26,466 nucleotides of DNA from Deltaproteobacteria bacterium. GTDB lineage: Bacteria; Desulfobacterota_B; Binatia; UBA9968. A program made the translations under genes and the position numbers. A model generated the notes under the pieces. The model did not search any database and was not told the DNA's origin. It saw only the letters and a program-made list of their open reading frames with translations. The stretch covers positions 1 through 26,466 of the forward strand of contig VBKY01000276.1 of assembly GCA_005879255.1 (NCBI GenBank), read 5' to 3'. Of this stretch, positions 15,411-22,556 are shown piece after piece (position 1 is the first letter of the stretch; the number at the start of each line of letters is the position of its first letter).

Positions 15411-16091
15411 TTGGAAACTCTTGAAATACAGGCCGCTACCCGCGATAGGAAACGCAAGCGTGACGCCAAACGTTTGTTGCGCAGCGGCAAGGTCCCCGCA
15501 GTGCTTTACGGCCCAAAAACGCAGGCCGTCACCCTTGAATTCGACAAGCGAGAGTTCTCGACCCGGATAGCAGGACTGGAAGGTTCCCATTTGGTGCGCT
15601 TGAAGTCCTCGTCTGAAGCACTCGCCGACAAAGTAGCGCTGGTGAAGGACATGCAGTTTCACCCGATCAGTGGCGAGGTGATTCACGCGGATCTGTACGA
15701 AGTCGATCTCACCGCTAAGATCACGGTCCGCGTGCCGCTGCACTTCGTGGGCAAAGCGGTGGGCGTGGTGCGCGGCGGTATTCTGCAACCGATTGTGCGT
15801 GAAATCGAAGTCGAATGTTTGCCCCTGGATATCCCGCAGGCCTTCGACGTTGACGTCAGCGCGCTCGATATCGGTGATTCGGTCCATATCGAAGAGCTGC
15901 GCATCCCCGAAGGGGTGACGGCGGTCTCCGAGTCGAATCTTGCGCTAGTGGCGGTCGTGCCGCCAACGGTTGAAGAGGCTCCGGCTCCGGCTGAGGCGCT
16001 ACCGGTAGAGGGGGCCGAAGTGGCGCCTGCAGCCCCTGAAACGACGGAGGAGGAGGAGAAGGAGAAGGAGAAGAAGGAGAAGAAGTCCTGA
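15411..16091 (+). CDS. rplY: 50S ribosomal protein L25/general stress protein Ctc, with charged tail
   Basis: A 226-residue two-domain L25 (TL5/Ctc type) that binds 5S rRNA. The N-terminal L25 domain (about 5-92) includes RKRKRDAKRLLRSGKVPAVL and a D-K-R-E-F segment. The second beta domain (about 98-185) includes VRVPLHFVGKAVGVVRGGIL and ECLPLDIPQAFDVDVS. A low-complexity tail follows (about 186-226), first alanine/proline/glutamate-rich and then alternating glutamate and lysine, as is common for this family. The start is TTG at 15,411, supported by AGGAGG seven to eight bases upstream. The sequence encoding the tail is a GAG/AAG run that may be prone to slippage. Confidence 0.95.
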   Translation: METLEIQAATRDRKRKRDAKRLLRSGKVPAVLYGPKTQAVTLEFDKREFSTRIAGLEGSHLVRLKSSSEALADKVALVKDMQFHPISGEVIHADLYEVDLTAKITVRVPLHFVGKAVGVVRGGILQPIVREIEVECLPLDIPQAFDVDVSALDIGDSVHIEELRIPEGVTAVSESNLALVAVVPPTVEEAPAPAEALPVEGAEVAPAAPETTEEEEKEKEKKEKKS

Positions 16092-16116
16092 TTGGGCGTG
16101 CTACGGGATTGGCTCG

Positions 16117-16683
16117 TTGAAACTGATCGTCGGTCTTGGCAATCCTGGAAAAAGGTACGAGCGCACGCGGCATAACTTGGGTTTTTTCGTCATTGATCGA
16201 CTGGCGGACCAGAATGATGTTGCGGTAAAGAAAAGGCTTTGCAGTGCATTGGTAGGGGATTGGTGTTTTGGCGGAGAACAGATAATACTGGCCAAGCCGC
16301 AAACCTTTATGAACCGAAGCGGCACGGCGGTTGACGGTCTCTTACGAGAATACGGTGGCAGCGCGAAAGACCTGATGGTCGTCTATGACGATTTGGATCT
16401 GGCCTTCGGCCGTATTCGCATCCGCACCGGAGGCAGCGCAGCCGGACACCGTGGCGTTCTGTCGATTCTGGAAAGTTTGACGGGGGCGTCGTTTTATCGG
16501 ATTCGGGTAGGTATCGGCAGGCCTCCGGCAGGGATTGATGCGGTGGATTACGTTTTAGAGCCATTTGGCAGCGATGAGATGAGTGAACTGAACGAAATCC
16601 TTGACCGCGCCGCGGAGTCGGTCGTCTGTCTTCTCCGCCATGGACCGCAACGCGCGATGGAGCTTTACAACCGGGCGCGCTGA
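16117..16683 (+). CDS. pth: Peptidyl-tRNA hydrolase
   Basis: A complete 188-residue Pth that cleaves peptidyl-tRNA released from stalled ribosomes. LIVGLGNPGKRYERTRHNLG contains the substrate-binding N9 and the catalytic histidine H19. KPQTFMNRSG holds the second conserved asparagine. VVYDDLDLAFGRIRIRTGGS followed by AGHRG includes the catalytic-aspartate region. Length matches the family. The start is TTG with a poor ribosome site, so coupling to rplY (25 bases upstream) is likely. Confidence 0.96.
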   Translation: MKLIVGLGNPGKRYERTRHNLGFFVIDRLADQNDVAVKKRLCSALVGDWCFGGEQIILAKPQTFMNRSGTAVDGLLREYGGSAKDLMVVYDDLDLAFGRIRIRTGGSAAGHRGVLSILESLTGASFYRIRVGIGRPPAGIDAVDYVLEPFGSDEMSELNEILDRAAESVVCLLRHGPQRAMELYNRAR

Positions 16684-16745
16684 TGTGTTATCTTACGTTG
16701 TAAACAGGTTACAGAAAAAAATTTATTGTGGAGGATGACAAAACC

Positions 16746-17126
16746 GTGACGCTATATGAAACGCTATTCGTGGTTCATCCGGAAAAGGGACCGCGAATGA
16801 AAGAGTTCGTCGAGAGGTTTAAAAAAGTGATCGAAGGACAAGAAGGAGCCGTAGCGCAAGTCGATGAATGGGGTAGCCGGGACCTTGCCTATCGGATTCA
16901 AAAGCAAAGTAAAGGTTATTATACGTTGTTAAGATATCGGGCTTCTGGCCGCGCCGTTGAGGAACTCGAGCGCAATCTTAAGTTGACCGATGGCATTTTA
17001 CGCTACTTAACGGTGCGTGCCGATGAGGAGAGTCCGATCACGAATCCATCCGCGACCAGGGCACATGCCGATGAACCCCGACGTCCTGTCGAGGAGGACG
17101 GCGCAAAAGCCGAACCGCCGGCCTAA
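16746..17126 (+). CDS. rpsF: 30S ribosomal protein S6
   Basis: A ribosomal protein S6 of about 126 residues. LYETLFVVHP is the canonical first strand, EWGSRDLAYRIQKQSKGYYT is the central signature that contacts S18 and 16S rRNA, and NLKLTDGILRYLTVRADEE ends the core. A charged tail of about 25 residues follows. I prefer the GTG at 16,746 because GGAGG lies 11 bases upstream; the in-frame GTG at 16,728 would add six residues but has no ribosome site of its own. It opens the rpsF-ssb-rpsR-DUF2232-rplI cluster, 62 bases after pth. Confidence 0.96.
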   Translation: MTLYETLFVVHPEKGPRMKEFVERFKKVIEGQEGAVAQVDEWGSRDLAYRIQKQSKGYYTLLRYRASGRAVEELERNLKLTDGILRYLTVRADEESPITNPSATRAHADEPRRPVEEDGAKAEPPA

Positions 17127-17152
17127 CGTCTTTTGCCGACGGGTCACGCCCC

Positions 17153-17521
17153 ATGGGCGAATACAATAAGGTCATCTTATTAGGAAACCTGACCCGCGAT
17201 CCGGACCTTCGTTATACCCCAACGGGCATGCCGGTTTGTGAGTTCCCAATTGCCGTGCATCATCGTTATCGGTTGAACGACGAAGTCAAAGAAGAAGTTT
17301 GTTTTATCGATATTGTTGCGTTTGGCAAGACTGGCGAGCATAGCAAAAATTTTTTGCAGAAGGGCGCGCAGGTGCTGGTCGACGGTCGGTTGAGCCAACG
17401 GCGTTGGGAGACTGCCGAGGGCAAGCCGCGTAGCAAATACGAAGTAGTCGCAAATACAGTTCAGTTCCTAAACAAAAACAGTCCGAATTCCGCCGAGCCG
17501 GAAAAAAATACCGCTGAATAA
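17153..17521 (+). CDS. ssb: Single-stranded DNA-binding protein, short form
   Basis: A 122-residue OB-fold SSB. YNKVILLGNLTRDPDLRYTP opens the fold, VCEFPIAVHHRYR and CFIDIVAFGKTGEHSKNFLQ follow, and GAQVLVDGRLSQRRWETAEG closes the strands. Conserved aromatic residues for DNA stacking (W and F) are present. The C-terminal acidic tip with the usual D-D-I-P-F, which binds partner proteins, is absent: the protein ends in E-K-N-T-A-E. SSB lies between S6 and S18, as it does in Firmicutes and several other phyla. The missing tip suggests either a specialised SSB or that another ssb serves the replisome. Confidence 0.93.
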   Translation: MGEYNKVILLGNLTRDPDLRYTPTGMPVCEFPIAVHHRYRLNDEVKEEVCFIDIVAFGKTGEHSKNFLQKGAQVLVDGRLSQRRWETAEGKPRSKYEVVANTVQFLNKNSPNSAEPEKNTAE

Positions 17522-17564
17522 TACGGGACGGTGTGAACCAAAGGGGAAAGAGGTAACTTAATTT

Positions 17565-17858
17565 ATGGCACAGATGGAACGAGGCCCAAGACCAAGTCGG
17601 GAGAGGTCGGATGACGAGAAAGGTCCGCCGCGCCGCCGGCCGATGTTCCGGCGCAAGGTGTGCCGATTCTGCGCCGACAAGACGCTGAGGATCGATTACA
17701 AGGATCTGAGGACGATATCTCAGTTCATCACCGAGCGGGGCAAAATGACGCCGAGCCGGATCACCGGCAACTGCGCACGCCACCAGCGATTGCTGACGAC
17801 CGCCGTCAAAAGAGCGCGGAGCGTGGCGTTGCTGCCCTTCACCACTGCGAAAAATTAA
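17565..17858 (+). CDS. rpsR: 30S ribosomal protein S18 (zinc-binding type)
   Basis: A 97-residue S18. The core [20 protein letters not shown] followed by [20 protein letters not shown] and [15 protein letters not shown] is diagnostic. C33, C36, C70 and H73 form the C-x-x-C ... C-x-x-H pattern of the zinc-containing (C+) form. An arginine/proline-rich N-terminal extension of about 28 residues precedes the core. S18 pairs with S6 on the 30S platform, and the two genes flank ssb. AGAGG lies in front of the ATG. Confidence 0.96.
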   Translation: MAQMERGPRPSRERSDDEKGPPRRRPMFRRKVCRFCADKTLRIDYKDLRTISQFITERGKMTPSRITGNCARHQRLLTTAVKRARSVALLPFTTAKN

Positions 17859-17881
17859 CCCGGTTTTTCTGACCCAATCTC

Positions 17882-18835
17882 ATGCAGCGGCTAGAAGTTA
17901 TCAGCAAGTTCTGTTTAGCTTTGGTGTCGAGCGTGTTCTTGTTTATCAGCGGTGTCAGTTTGCCGCCATTAGGGGTCATCCTATTGCCATTTGTATCCCA
18001 GCCTGTGTTGATGTTCGGCCTTAAATACGGCATTGGCGCCGGTTTCGGCGTGCTCTTCGTCGCATTGGTGTTGCTGGTTTTTGTTGCCACCGAAGAGCTG
18101 GCGTTTATCTACGGCATTTTCGCGTTGATGGCGGGCTTGTTGCTGGCTTTGTTGGGGCGCATCCGCGCGATCGAAAATTTGGTTGTCGGCGTCGCTGCCG
18201 CGCTATTGACGATGACAGCAAGTCTATCGCTCTATTTCTATGGTTCATGGAGCGCTATGTTTGGCGATTTTCGCGACACCTTGACGCAACAGCTCGTATC
18301 CGCGATGCGCATACAAGAGCAAATGGGCTTATCGCAGGATAGTCTACAAATGCTCAAGGAGCGGACGCCGGAAATCGTCGAACTCATGTTGCAGCTGCTG
18401 CCGGCGCTGCTCTTCTTGAGTTTCGCCTTTATTGCCCTGGTCAATATTCTCTATCTCGGTCGCCGTTTCCCGGAGCGTCGCGCTCGTTGGTTTACCCTCC
18501 GATATCTTCGCGAGTGGAAGGGGCCGGAGCCGCTGGTTTGGGGTCTAATCGCTTGCGGTTTCGCGCTGTTCATTCCAGACGCGGGTGTGGTGCGACCGGT
18601 TGCACTGAATTTCTTGCTGGTGATCGGCGCTTGCTATTTCGCCCAAGGGCTGGCGGTGATCGCGTATTTTTTTCACAAGAATAAAGTGCCGCGGTTTTTG
18701 CGTGGTATGACCTACGTATTGATTATTTTTCAACAAATTTTTACGCTGCTGGTGGTCGGGCTGGGGCTGTTCGACCTGTGGGGCGACTTTCGCCGTTTAC
18801 GGAAGAATAACCTCACTCCAAGTCAAGCATCTTAG
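17882..18835 (+). CDS. DUF2232 integral membrane protein
   Basis: A 317-residue polytopic inner-membrane protein of the DUF2232 (YybS-like) family. Hydrophobic segments lie at about 8-26, 28-46, 50-70, 74-92, 98-119, 172-193, 220-238, 242-262 and 280-300. The C-terminal half follows the family pattern: LREWKGPEPLVWGLIACGFA, then ALNFLLVIGACYFAQGLAVI, and finally GLGLFDLWGDFRRL. Its function is unknown. The gene is regularly found between rpsR and rplI in Deltaproteobacteria and Firmicutes, and here it lies 23 bases after rpsR and 10 bases before rplI, so it is part of the ribosomal-protein transcript. Confidence 0.9.
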   Translation: MQRLEVISKFCLALVSSVFLFISGVSLPPLGVILLPFVSQPVLMFGLKYGIGAGFGVLFVALVLLVFVATEELAFIYGIFALMAGLLLALLGRIRAIENLVVGVAAALLTMTASLSLYFYGSWSAMFGDFRDTLTQQLVSAMRIQEQMGLSQDSLQMLKERTPEIVELMLQLLPALLFLSFAFIALVNILYLGRRFPERRARWFTLRYLREWKGPEPLVWGLIACGFALFIPDAGVVRPVALNFLLVIGACYFAQGLAVIAYFFHKNKVPRFLRGMTYVLIIFQQIFTLLVVGLGLFDLWGDFRRLRKNNLTPSQAS

Positions 18836-18845
18836 CGGAGGAATT

Positions 18846-19292
18846 ATGGAAGTTATTTTGAAAGAAGATATCGCGAACGTGGGAAAGATCGGCGAGGTCG
18901 TTCGAGTCCGCGACGGCTATGCGCGCAATTATTTGTTACCGCGTGGGTTGGTACTGGTCGCCAACAAGAAAAACTTAAAGACTTTCGAGCATCAAAAAAA
19001 GATCGTTGCAGACCAGAAGCAGAAAATCGTCAGGCAGGCCCAAACAGTATCTGATCAGTTGGCCACAGTGGCGGTGGTGATTCCGATGAAGGTCGGCGAG
19101 GAAGGCAGGCTCTTCGGATCGGTGACTACCATGCAAATCGAGAAGGCGCTAAAGGCCAGGGGCGTCAACGTCGAACGCCGGAAAATTCATTTGAACGAGC
19201 CGATCAAGATGGCCGGCGACTATGAAGTACCGGTTCGGTTGTCTGCCGATGTGACCGTGCCGCTCAAGGTTTCCGTCGTGCCCGAAGGCTAA
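18846..19292 (+). CDS. rplI: 50S ribosomal protein L9
   Basis: A complete 148-residue L9 that binds 23S rRNA at the base of the L1 stalk. The N-terminal domain has MEVILKEDIANVGKIGEVVR followed by VRDGYARNYLLPRGLVLVA, the L9 signature. A long central helix rich in lysine and glutamine (about 41-75) leads to the C-terminal domain, in which KVGEEGRLFGSVTTMQI and a G-D-Y-E-V-P-V-R segment are typical. GGAGG lies just before the ATG, right after the DUF2232 stop. The gene is the last of the cluster; dnaB, which often follows rplI, is not here. Confidence 0.97.
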   Translation: MEVILKEDIANVGKIGEVVRVRDGYARNYLLPRGLVLVANKKNLKTFEHQKKIVADQKQKIVRQAQTVSDQLATVAVVIPMKVGEEGRLFGSVTTMQIEKALKARGVNVERRKIHLNEPIKMAGDYEVPVRLSADVTVPLKVSVVPEG

Positions 19293-19330
19293 AGCCGAAA
19301 TCCGTTCTTCGATCACAATTTTCATTCGGA

Positions 19331-19370
19331 GCAAAGATGGGTGAGAACGCAGCTTCTCACCCATCTTTGC
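19331..19370 (+). terminator. Long perfect hairpin after rplI, probable terminator
   Basis: GCAAAGATGGGTGAGAA (19,331-19,347) pairs perfectly with TTCTCACCCATCTTTGC (19,354-19,370) around a six-base loop. The outer stem is A/T-rich (AAAGAT/ATCTTT), so the 3' arm itself supplies a short T-run, and GCTTTATC follows. It lies 39 bases after the rplI stop and would end the S6-L9 transcript. Confidence 0.75.
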
Positions 19371-19464
19371 TTTATCAGTGGTGCCGCCTGACGAACACCG
19401 TGGAAGATTGCGAGATGCGCTGTGTGCTGTTAGTCTGCCGCTCGTTTTGGCCGCGTCAATACCG

Positions 19465-20346
19465 ATGCCGAGATCAATCGCTTCATCCAATTCACACATT
19501 GCCCGCGGGCGATGGCTGATCTTCTCCGCTGCTTGCCTTTGGAGTTTGGCCGGCGTCTTCATCAAATTTCTCGATCTCCCGCCATTGACGATTGTTTTCT
19601 ATCGAAGCTTTTTCGCCGCCCTGGTTTTCACTCCCTTCTTGCGCCCGAGCGACTGCCAGATCAATAGGCCGATTCTAATATCGGTGGTGAGCTACACGGC
19701 GGCGATCAGCGCGTTTGTTTCGGCGAACAAGCTCACGACGGCCGCGAACGCGATCGTGCTCCAATACACGGCGCCGATCTTTGTGTTTCTCTTCTCGCGC
19801 CTGGTGCTGGGAGAAAAAATCTCGAGGCTGAACTGGTTGGCTCTCGTGGTGAGCATGATGGGTGTGGGAATTATCTCTCTTGACAGCGCCGGCGAGCCGG
19901 AAATGGCAGGGGTTCTGCTCGCGCTCTTAAGCGGCGTGCTGTTTGCGACTTATATGGTCAATCTGCGGCGAACCCAAGAAGTGAACCCGGTTTATCTTAC
20001 CTGGATCAACAACATCGCCTGTGCACTACTGCTTTTGTCTTTGGTCAAGTCACAGCTGGCGCTCTCGTTCAATGAGATGTTGATTCTCGCCATTATGGGA
20101 GCGGTGCAGCTCGGCCTGCCGTACTTTCTGTTCTCGAAAGGACTACAGACGGTCTCGCTCCAAGAGGCTTCGCTGATCGCCTTAGTTGAACCGGTCCTAA
20201 ACCCGCTATGGGTGGCCCTGACAGTCAAAGAGATCCCTTCGGTCGCGACGCTGGCCGGCGGCGGAATGATCCTGGTTGGGCTTGGCCTGCGCTTTGTCTG
20301 GCCGCTTGTCAACAAATCAGCCGCACCGGCGCACGTGGGTGGGTAA
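19465..20346 (+). CDS. EamA/DMT-family membrane transporter
   Basis: A protein of about 293 residues with ten predicted membrane helices in two EamA repeats, as in drug/metabolite exporters of the RhaT/YdcZ superfamily. The first repeat begins WLIFSAACLWSLAGVFIKFL and includes FYRSFFAALVFTPFL and VLQYTAPIFVFLFSRLVLGE. The second begins LALLSGVLFATYMVNLRRTQ and ends LIALVEPVLNPLWVALTVKE followed by a glycine-rich helix. The 'E.P..t...P...L..v...E' motif before the last helix is conserved. The open frame extends to a GTG at 19,378, but the ATG at 19,465 places the first helix normally; neither has a strong ribosome site. The substrate is unknown; amino acids or metabolites are usual. Confidence 0.87.
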   Translation: MPRSIASSNSHIARGRWLIFSAACLWSLAGVFIKFLDLPPLTIVFYRSFFAALVFTPFLRPSDCQINRPILISVVSYTAAISAFVSANKLTTAANAIVLQYTAPIFVFLFSRLVLGEKISRLNWLALVVSMMGVGIISLDSAGEPEMAGVLLALLSGVLFATYMVNLRRTQEVNPVYLTWINNIACALLLLSLVKSQLALSFNEMLILAIMGAVQLGLPYFLFSKGLQTVSLQEASLIALVEPVLNPLWVALTVKEIPSVATLAGGGMILVGLGLRFVWPLVNKSAAPAHVGG

Positions 20347-20500
20347 GCTCGTCCCTCGACGCGGCTGGAGATCCGCGCAGTCCGGTAATGATAAATTTCT
20401 TTGCCCGTAAATTCGATTTGGTCGCCATGGCCCGCTTCGATTCAGAATCTTTTTGTGATAGCTTTTGTTGACTTTAGCGCGGCAAATACAGGAGGAAAAG

Positions 20501-21307
20501 ATGTCAATGAATTGGGGAATGGCAAATCGTTTGGCACGAATCATTAGGCCCACGGATGGTCGAGCTGTGATGCTTGCGGTCGACCACGGTTATTTTCTCG
20601 GACCGACGAGTGGTCTAGAAGAGCCGCGGAAAACCGTCGAACCGCTGATGCCGTACGCCGATTCAATCATGTTGACACGCGGCGTGCTGCGCACTTCCGT
20701 CGATCCCAAGTCAGACAAACCCGTCGTACTTCGCGTCTCGGGCGGTACCAGCATCCTCAAAGAACTGTCTAACGAGGATATCACGGTTTCGATCGACGAT
20801 TGCGTTCGTCTCAACGTCTCCGCCATGGCGCTGTCGATCTTCGTCGGCTCCGAATTCGAGAAAGAGACGCTCGTGAGTTTAGCCAAGCTCGTCGACGAAG
20901 GTGAGAAGTATGGCATTCCGGTGCTCGCGGTTACCGCCGTGGGGAAAGATATGGCGCGCGACGTGCGCTATCTCGGGTTGGCCTGCCGCATCGCCGCGGA
21001 GCTCGGCGCCCATATCGTCAAGACTTACTATTGCGATGACTTCGAGGCGTTGATCCAAAGTTGCCCGATTCCCGTTATCATCGCCGGCGGCAAGAAAACG
21101 CCGGAAATGGAAGCGCTGGAACTAGCGCACAACGCCGTCAAACACGGCGCCGTCGGCGTCGACATGGGCCGCAATATTTTCCAGTCCGATTCGCCGGTCG
21201 GCATGATCAAAGCCGTACGGGCGATCGTTCACGAAAACGTCTCGGTGAAGGAAGCCTACAAGATCTACGAAAGTGAAAAGGCCGGCATGGCGCGAAAAGC
21301 ATCGTAA
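20501..21307 (+). CDS. LsrF-like class I aldolase/thiolase (DeoC/FbaB superfamily)
   Basis: A complete 268-residue (beta/alpha)8 enzyme very close in pattern to E. coli LsrF, the thiolase that transfers an acetyl group from 3-hydroxy-5-phosphonooxypentane-2,4-dione to CoA in autoinducer-2 breakdown. Shared segments are MNWGMANRLARII, VMLAVDHGYFLGPTSGLE (D28), PVVLRVSGGTSILKELSNED, RIAAELGAHIVKTYY with Schiff-base lysine K174, VIIAGGKKTPEMEAL and GVDMGRNIFQSDSPVGMIKA. The start is fixed by GGAGGAAAAG just before ATG 20,501. No other lsr gene (transporter, kinase LsrK, repressor LsrR, LsrG) is present, so an AI-2 role is doubtful. A related DhnA-type fructose-bisphosphate aldolase or archaeal ADH-synthase activity is the alternative. 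It precedes a zinc dehydrogenase by 90 bases. Confidence 0.85.
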   Translation: MSMNWGMANRLARIIRPTDGRAVMLAVDHGYFLGPTSGLEEPRKTVEPLMPYADSIMLTRGVLRTSVDPKSDKPVVLRVSGGTSILKELSNEDITVSIDDCVRLNVSAMALSIFVGSEFEKETLVSLAKLVDEGEKYGIPVLAVTAVGKDMARDVRYLGLACRIAAELGAHIVKTYYCDDFEALIQSCPIPVIIAGGKKTPEMEALELAHNAVKHGAVGVDMGRNIFQSDSPVGMIKAVRAIVHENVSVKEAYKIYESEKAGMARKAS

Positions 21308-21326
21308 ATGGAATGTTCTCTGACTG

Positions 21327-21360
21327 AATGTCGGGAATGGCTGCGACTCTTCCCGACATT
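21327..21360 (+). terminator. Inverted repeat after the LsrF-like gene, possible attenuator
   Basis: AATGTCGGGAA (21,327-21,337) pairs perfectly with TTCCCGACATT (21,350-21,360) across a 12-base loop. Only a short T/A-rich stretch (TCAATTT) follows, so it may be a weak terminator that reduces read-through into the dehydrogenase gene. It begins 19 bases after the stop codon. Confidence 0.5.
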
Positions 21361-21397
21361 TCAATTTAAGCTTGCCGATTACCGCTGAGCCTCAAAC

Positions 21398-22432
21398 ATG
21401 CACGTCGCGATGTACTACAACAACCAGGATGTTCGTCTCGAAGAACTGCCCGTGCCGAGACTCGGTCCGGGTGAGTTATTGATCAGGACGCGGGCGAGCG
21501 GGATCTGCGGCAGCGACCTGATGGAATGGTATCGTATCCAAAAAGCGCCGCTGGTCTTGGGCCACGAAGTTACCGGTGAGGTGGTGCAAGCCGGCGAGGG
21601 GGTCGAAGACTTCTGCGTGGGGGATCGCGTCTTTTCTTCGCATCATGTGCCGTGCGGTAACTGTCGTTACTGTTTAGCCGGCCATCAATCGGTTTGCGAC
21701 CTCTTGCGCACGACGCACTTCGATCCCGGCGGTTTCGCCGAGTATATTCGCGTGCCCAAAATCAACGTCGAGTTGGGCACGCTGCGCATTCCTGACTCGA
21801 TGACGTTTGACGAGGGATCATTCATCGAGCCCTTGGCCTGCGTCGTGCGCGCGCAGCGTTTCGCCCGTCTAATTGGCGGGCAAACCGTCCTGGTAATCGG
21901 CAGTGGTATTTCCGGTTTGCTGCACATCCAATTGGCGCGCGCGCGCGGAGCGGCGCGCATTATTGCGACGGATCTCAACGAGTTTCGGCTTAACGCGGCA
22001 AGGCAGTTTGGCGCGGACGCAACGATTCACGGATCGGAAGACGTGCCGGCGCGGCTGCGCGATTTGAATGACGGCCGTTTGGCGGATTTGGTGATCGTTT
22101 GCGTTGGCGCGATGCCGGCGATTCGGCAGGCCGTGAAAGCAACTGATCGCGGCGGTACGCTGTTGTTCTTTGCCACGACCGCTGCTGGCGTCGATGTGCC
22201 GATCCCGCTTTTTGATTTTTGGCGCGACGAAATTTCACTGGTCACATCCTATGCGGGGACCGGAGAAGACCTGGCGGAGTCGTTGGCATTGATTCGCGAT
22301 CACCAAGTAGCCGTCGCGAAAATGGTGACGCATCGCCTGCCCTTGGCCGATGCAGGGCTTGGGTTCCGACTCGCAACGAGCGGTCAGGATGCCATAAAAG
22401 TGATCATCGATCCCGTGCTCGAGTCAATTTAG
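21398..22432 (+). CDS. Zinc-dependent medium-chain alcohol/polyol dehydrogenase
   Basis: A complete 344-residue MDR enzyme related to threonine/sorbitol dehydrogenases. The catalytic zinc ligands are C37 (SGICGSD), H56-E57 (GHE) and E144 (IEPLACVVRA). The structural zinc site is C86, C89, C92 and C100 in CGNCRYCLAGHQSVC. The Rossmann fold has VLVIGSGISGLL at about 165-176, and D194 in ATDLNEFRLNAA suggests NAD+ rather than NADP+. LATSGQDAIKVII is the usual C-terminal end. The substrate is not determinable. Pairing with an aldolase-type gene suggests a short sugar, polyol or sugar-acid pathway. The ATG at 21,398 has a weak ribosome site. Confidence 0.9.
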   Translation: MHVAMYYNNQDVRLEELPVPRLGPGELLIRTRASGICGSDLMEWYRIQKAPLVLGHEVTGEVVQAGEGVEDFCVGDRVFSSHHVPCGNCRYCLAGHQSVCDLLRTTHFDPGGFAEYIRVPKINVELGTLRIPDSMTFDEGSFIEPLACVVRAQRFARLIGGQTVLVIGSGISGLLHIQLARARGAARIIATDLNEFRLNAARQFGADATIHGSEDVPARLRDLNDGRLADLVIVCVGAMPAIRQAVKATDRGGTLLFFATTAAGVDVPIPLFDFWRDEISLVTSYAGTGEDLAESLALIRDHQVAVAKMVTHRLPLADAGLGFRLATSGQDAIKVIIDPVLESI

Positions 22433-22458
22433 ATTAGCAGGCTGCTGAAAAATCCAGC

Positions 22459-22477
22459 CCTCCGAGAGTCTCGGAGG
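22459..22477. repeat. GC-rich hairpin in the intergenic spacer
   Basis: CCTCCGAG (22,459-22,466) and CTCGGAGG (22,470-22,477) form a perfect eight-base stem with a three-base loop. It directly follows GCAGGCTGCTGAAAAA, a sequence that I recall as common in dispersed intergenic repeats of proteobacterial genomes; no second copy is seen in the window. Confidence 0.4.
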
Positions 22478-22503
22478 CGAACAGTTGACATCATTGGAGA
22501 TTC

Positions 22504-22542
22504 TTCGTGCTGAGATTCTCGAAGCACGAAAGCCATTTTTTT
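22504..22542 (+). terminator. Rho-independent terminator after the zinc dehydrogenase gene
   Basis: TTCGTGCT (22,504-22,511) pairs with AGCACGAA (22,523-22,530), and the inner GAG/CTC extends the stem with a two-base bulge. Seven T residues follow at 22,536-22,542. This is the most canonical terminator in the window and separates the aldolase/dehydrogenase pair from the MoeA fusion gene. Confidence 0.8.
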
Positions 22543-22556
22543 CGGCAACCGGGTAG

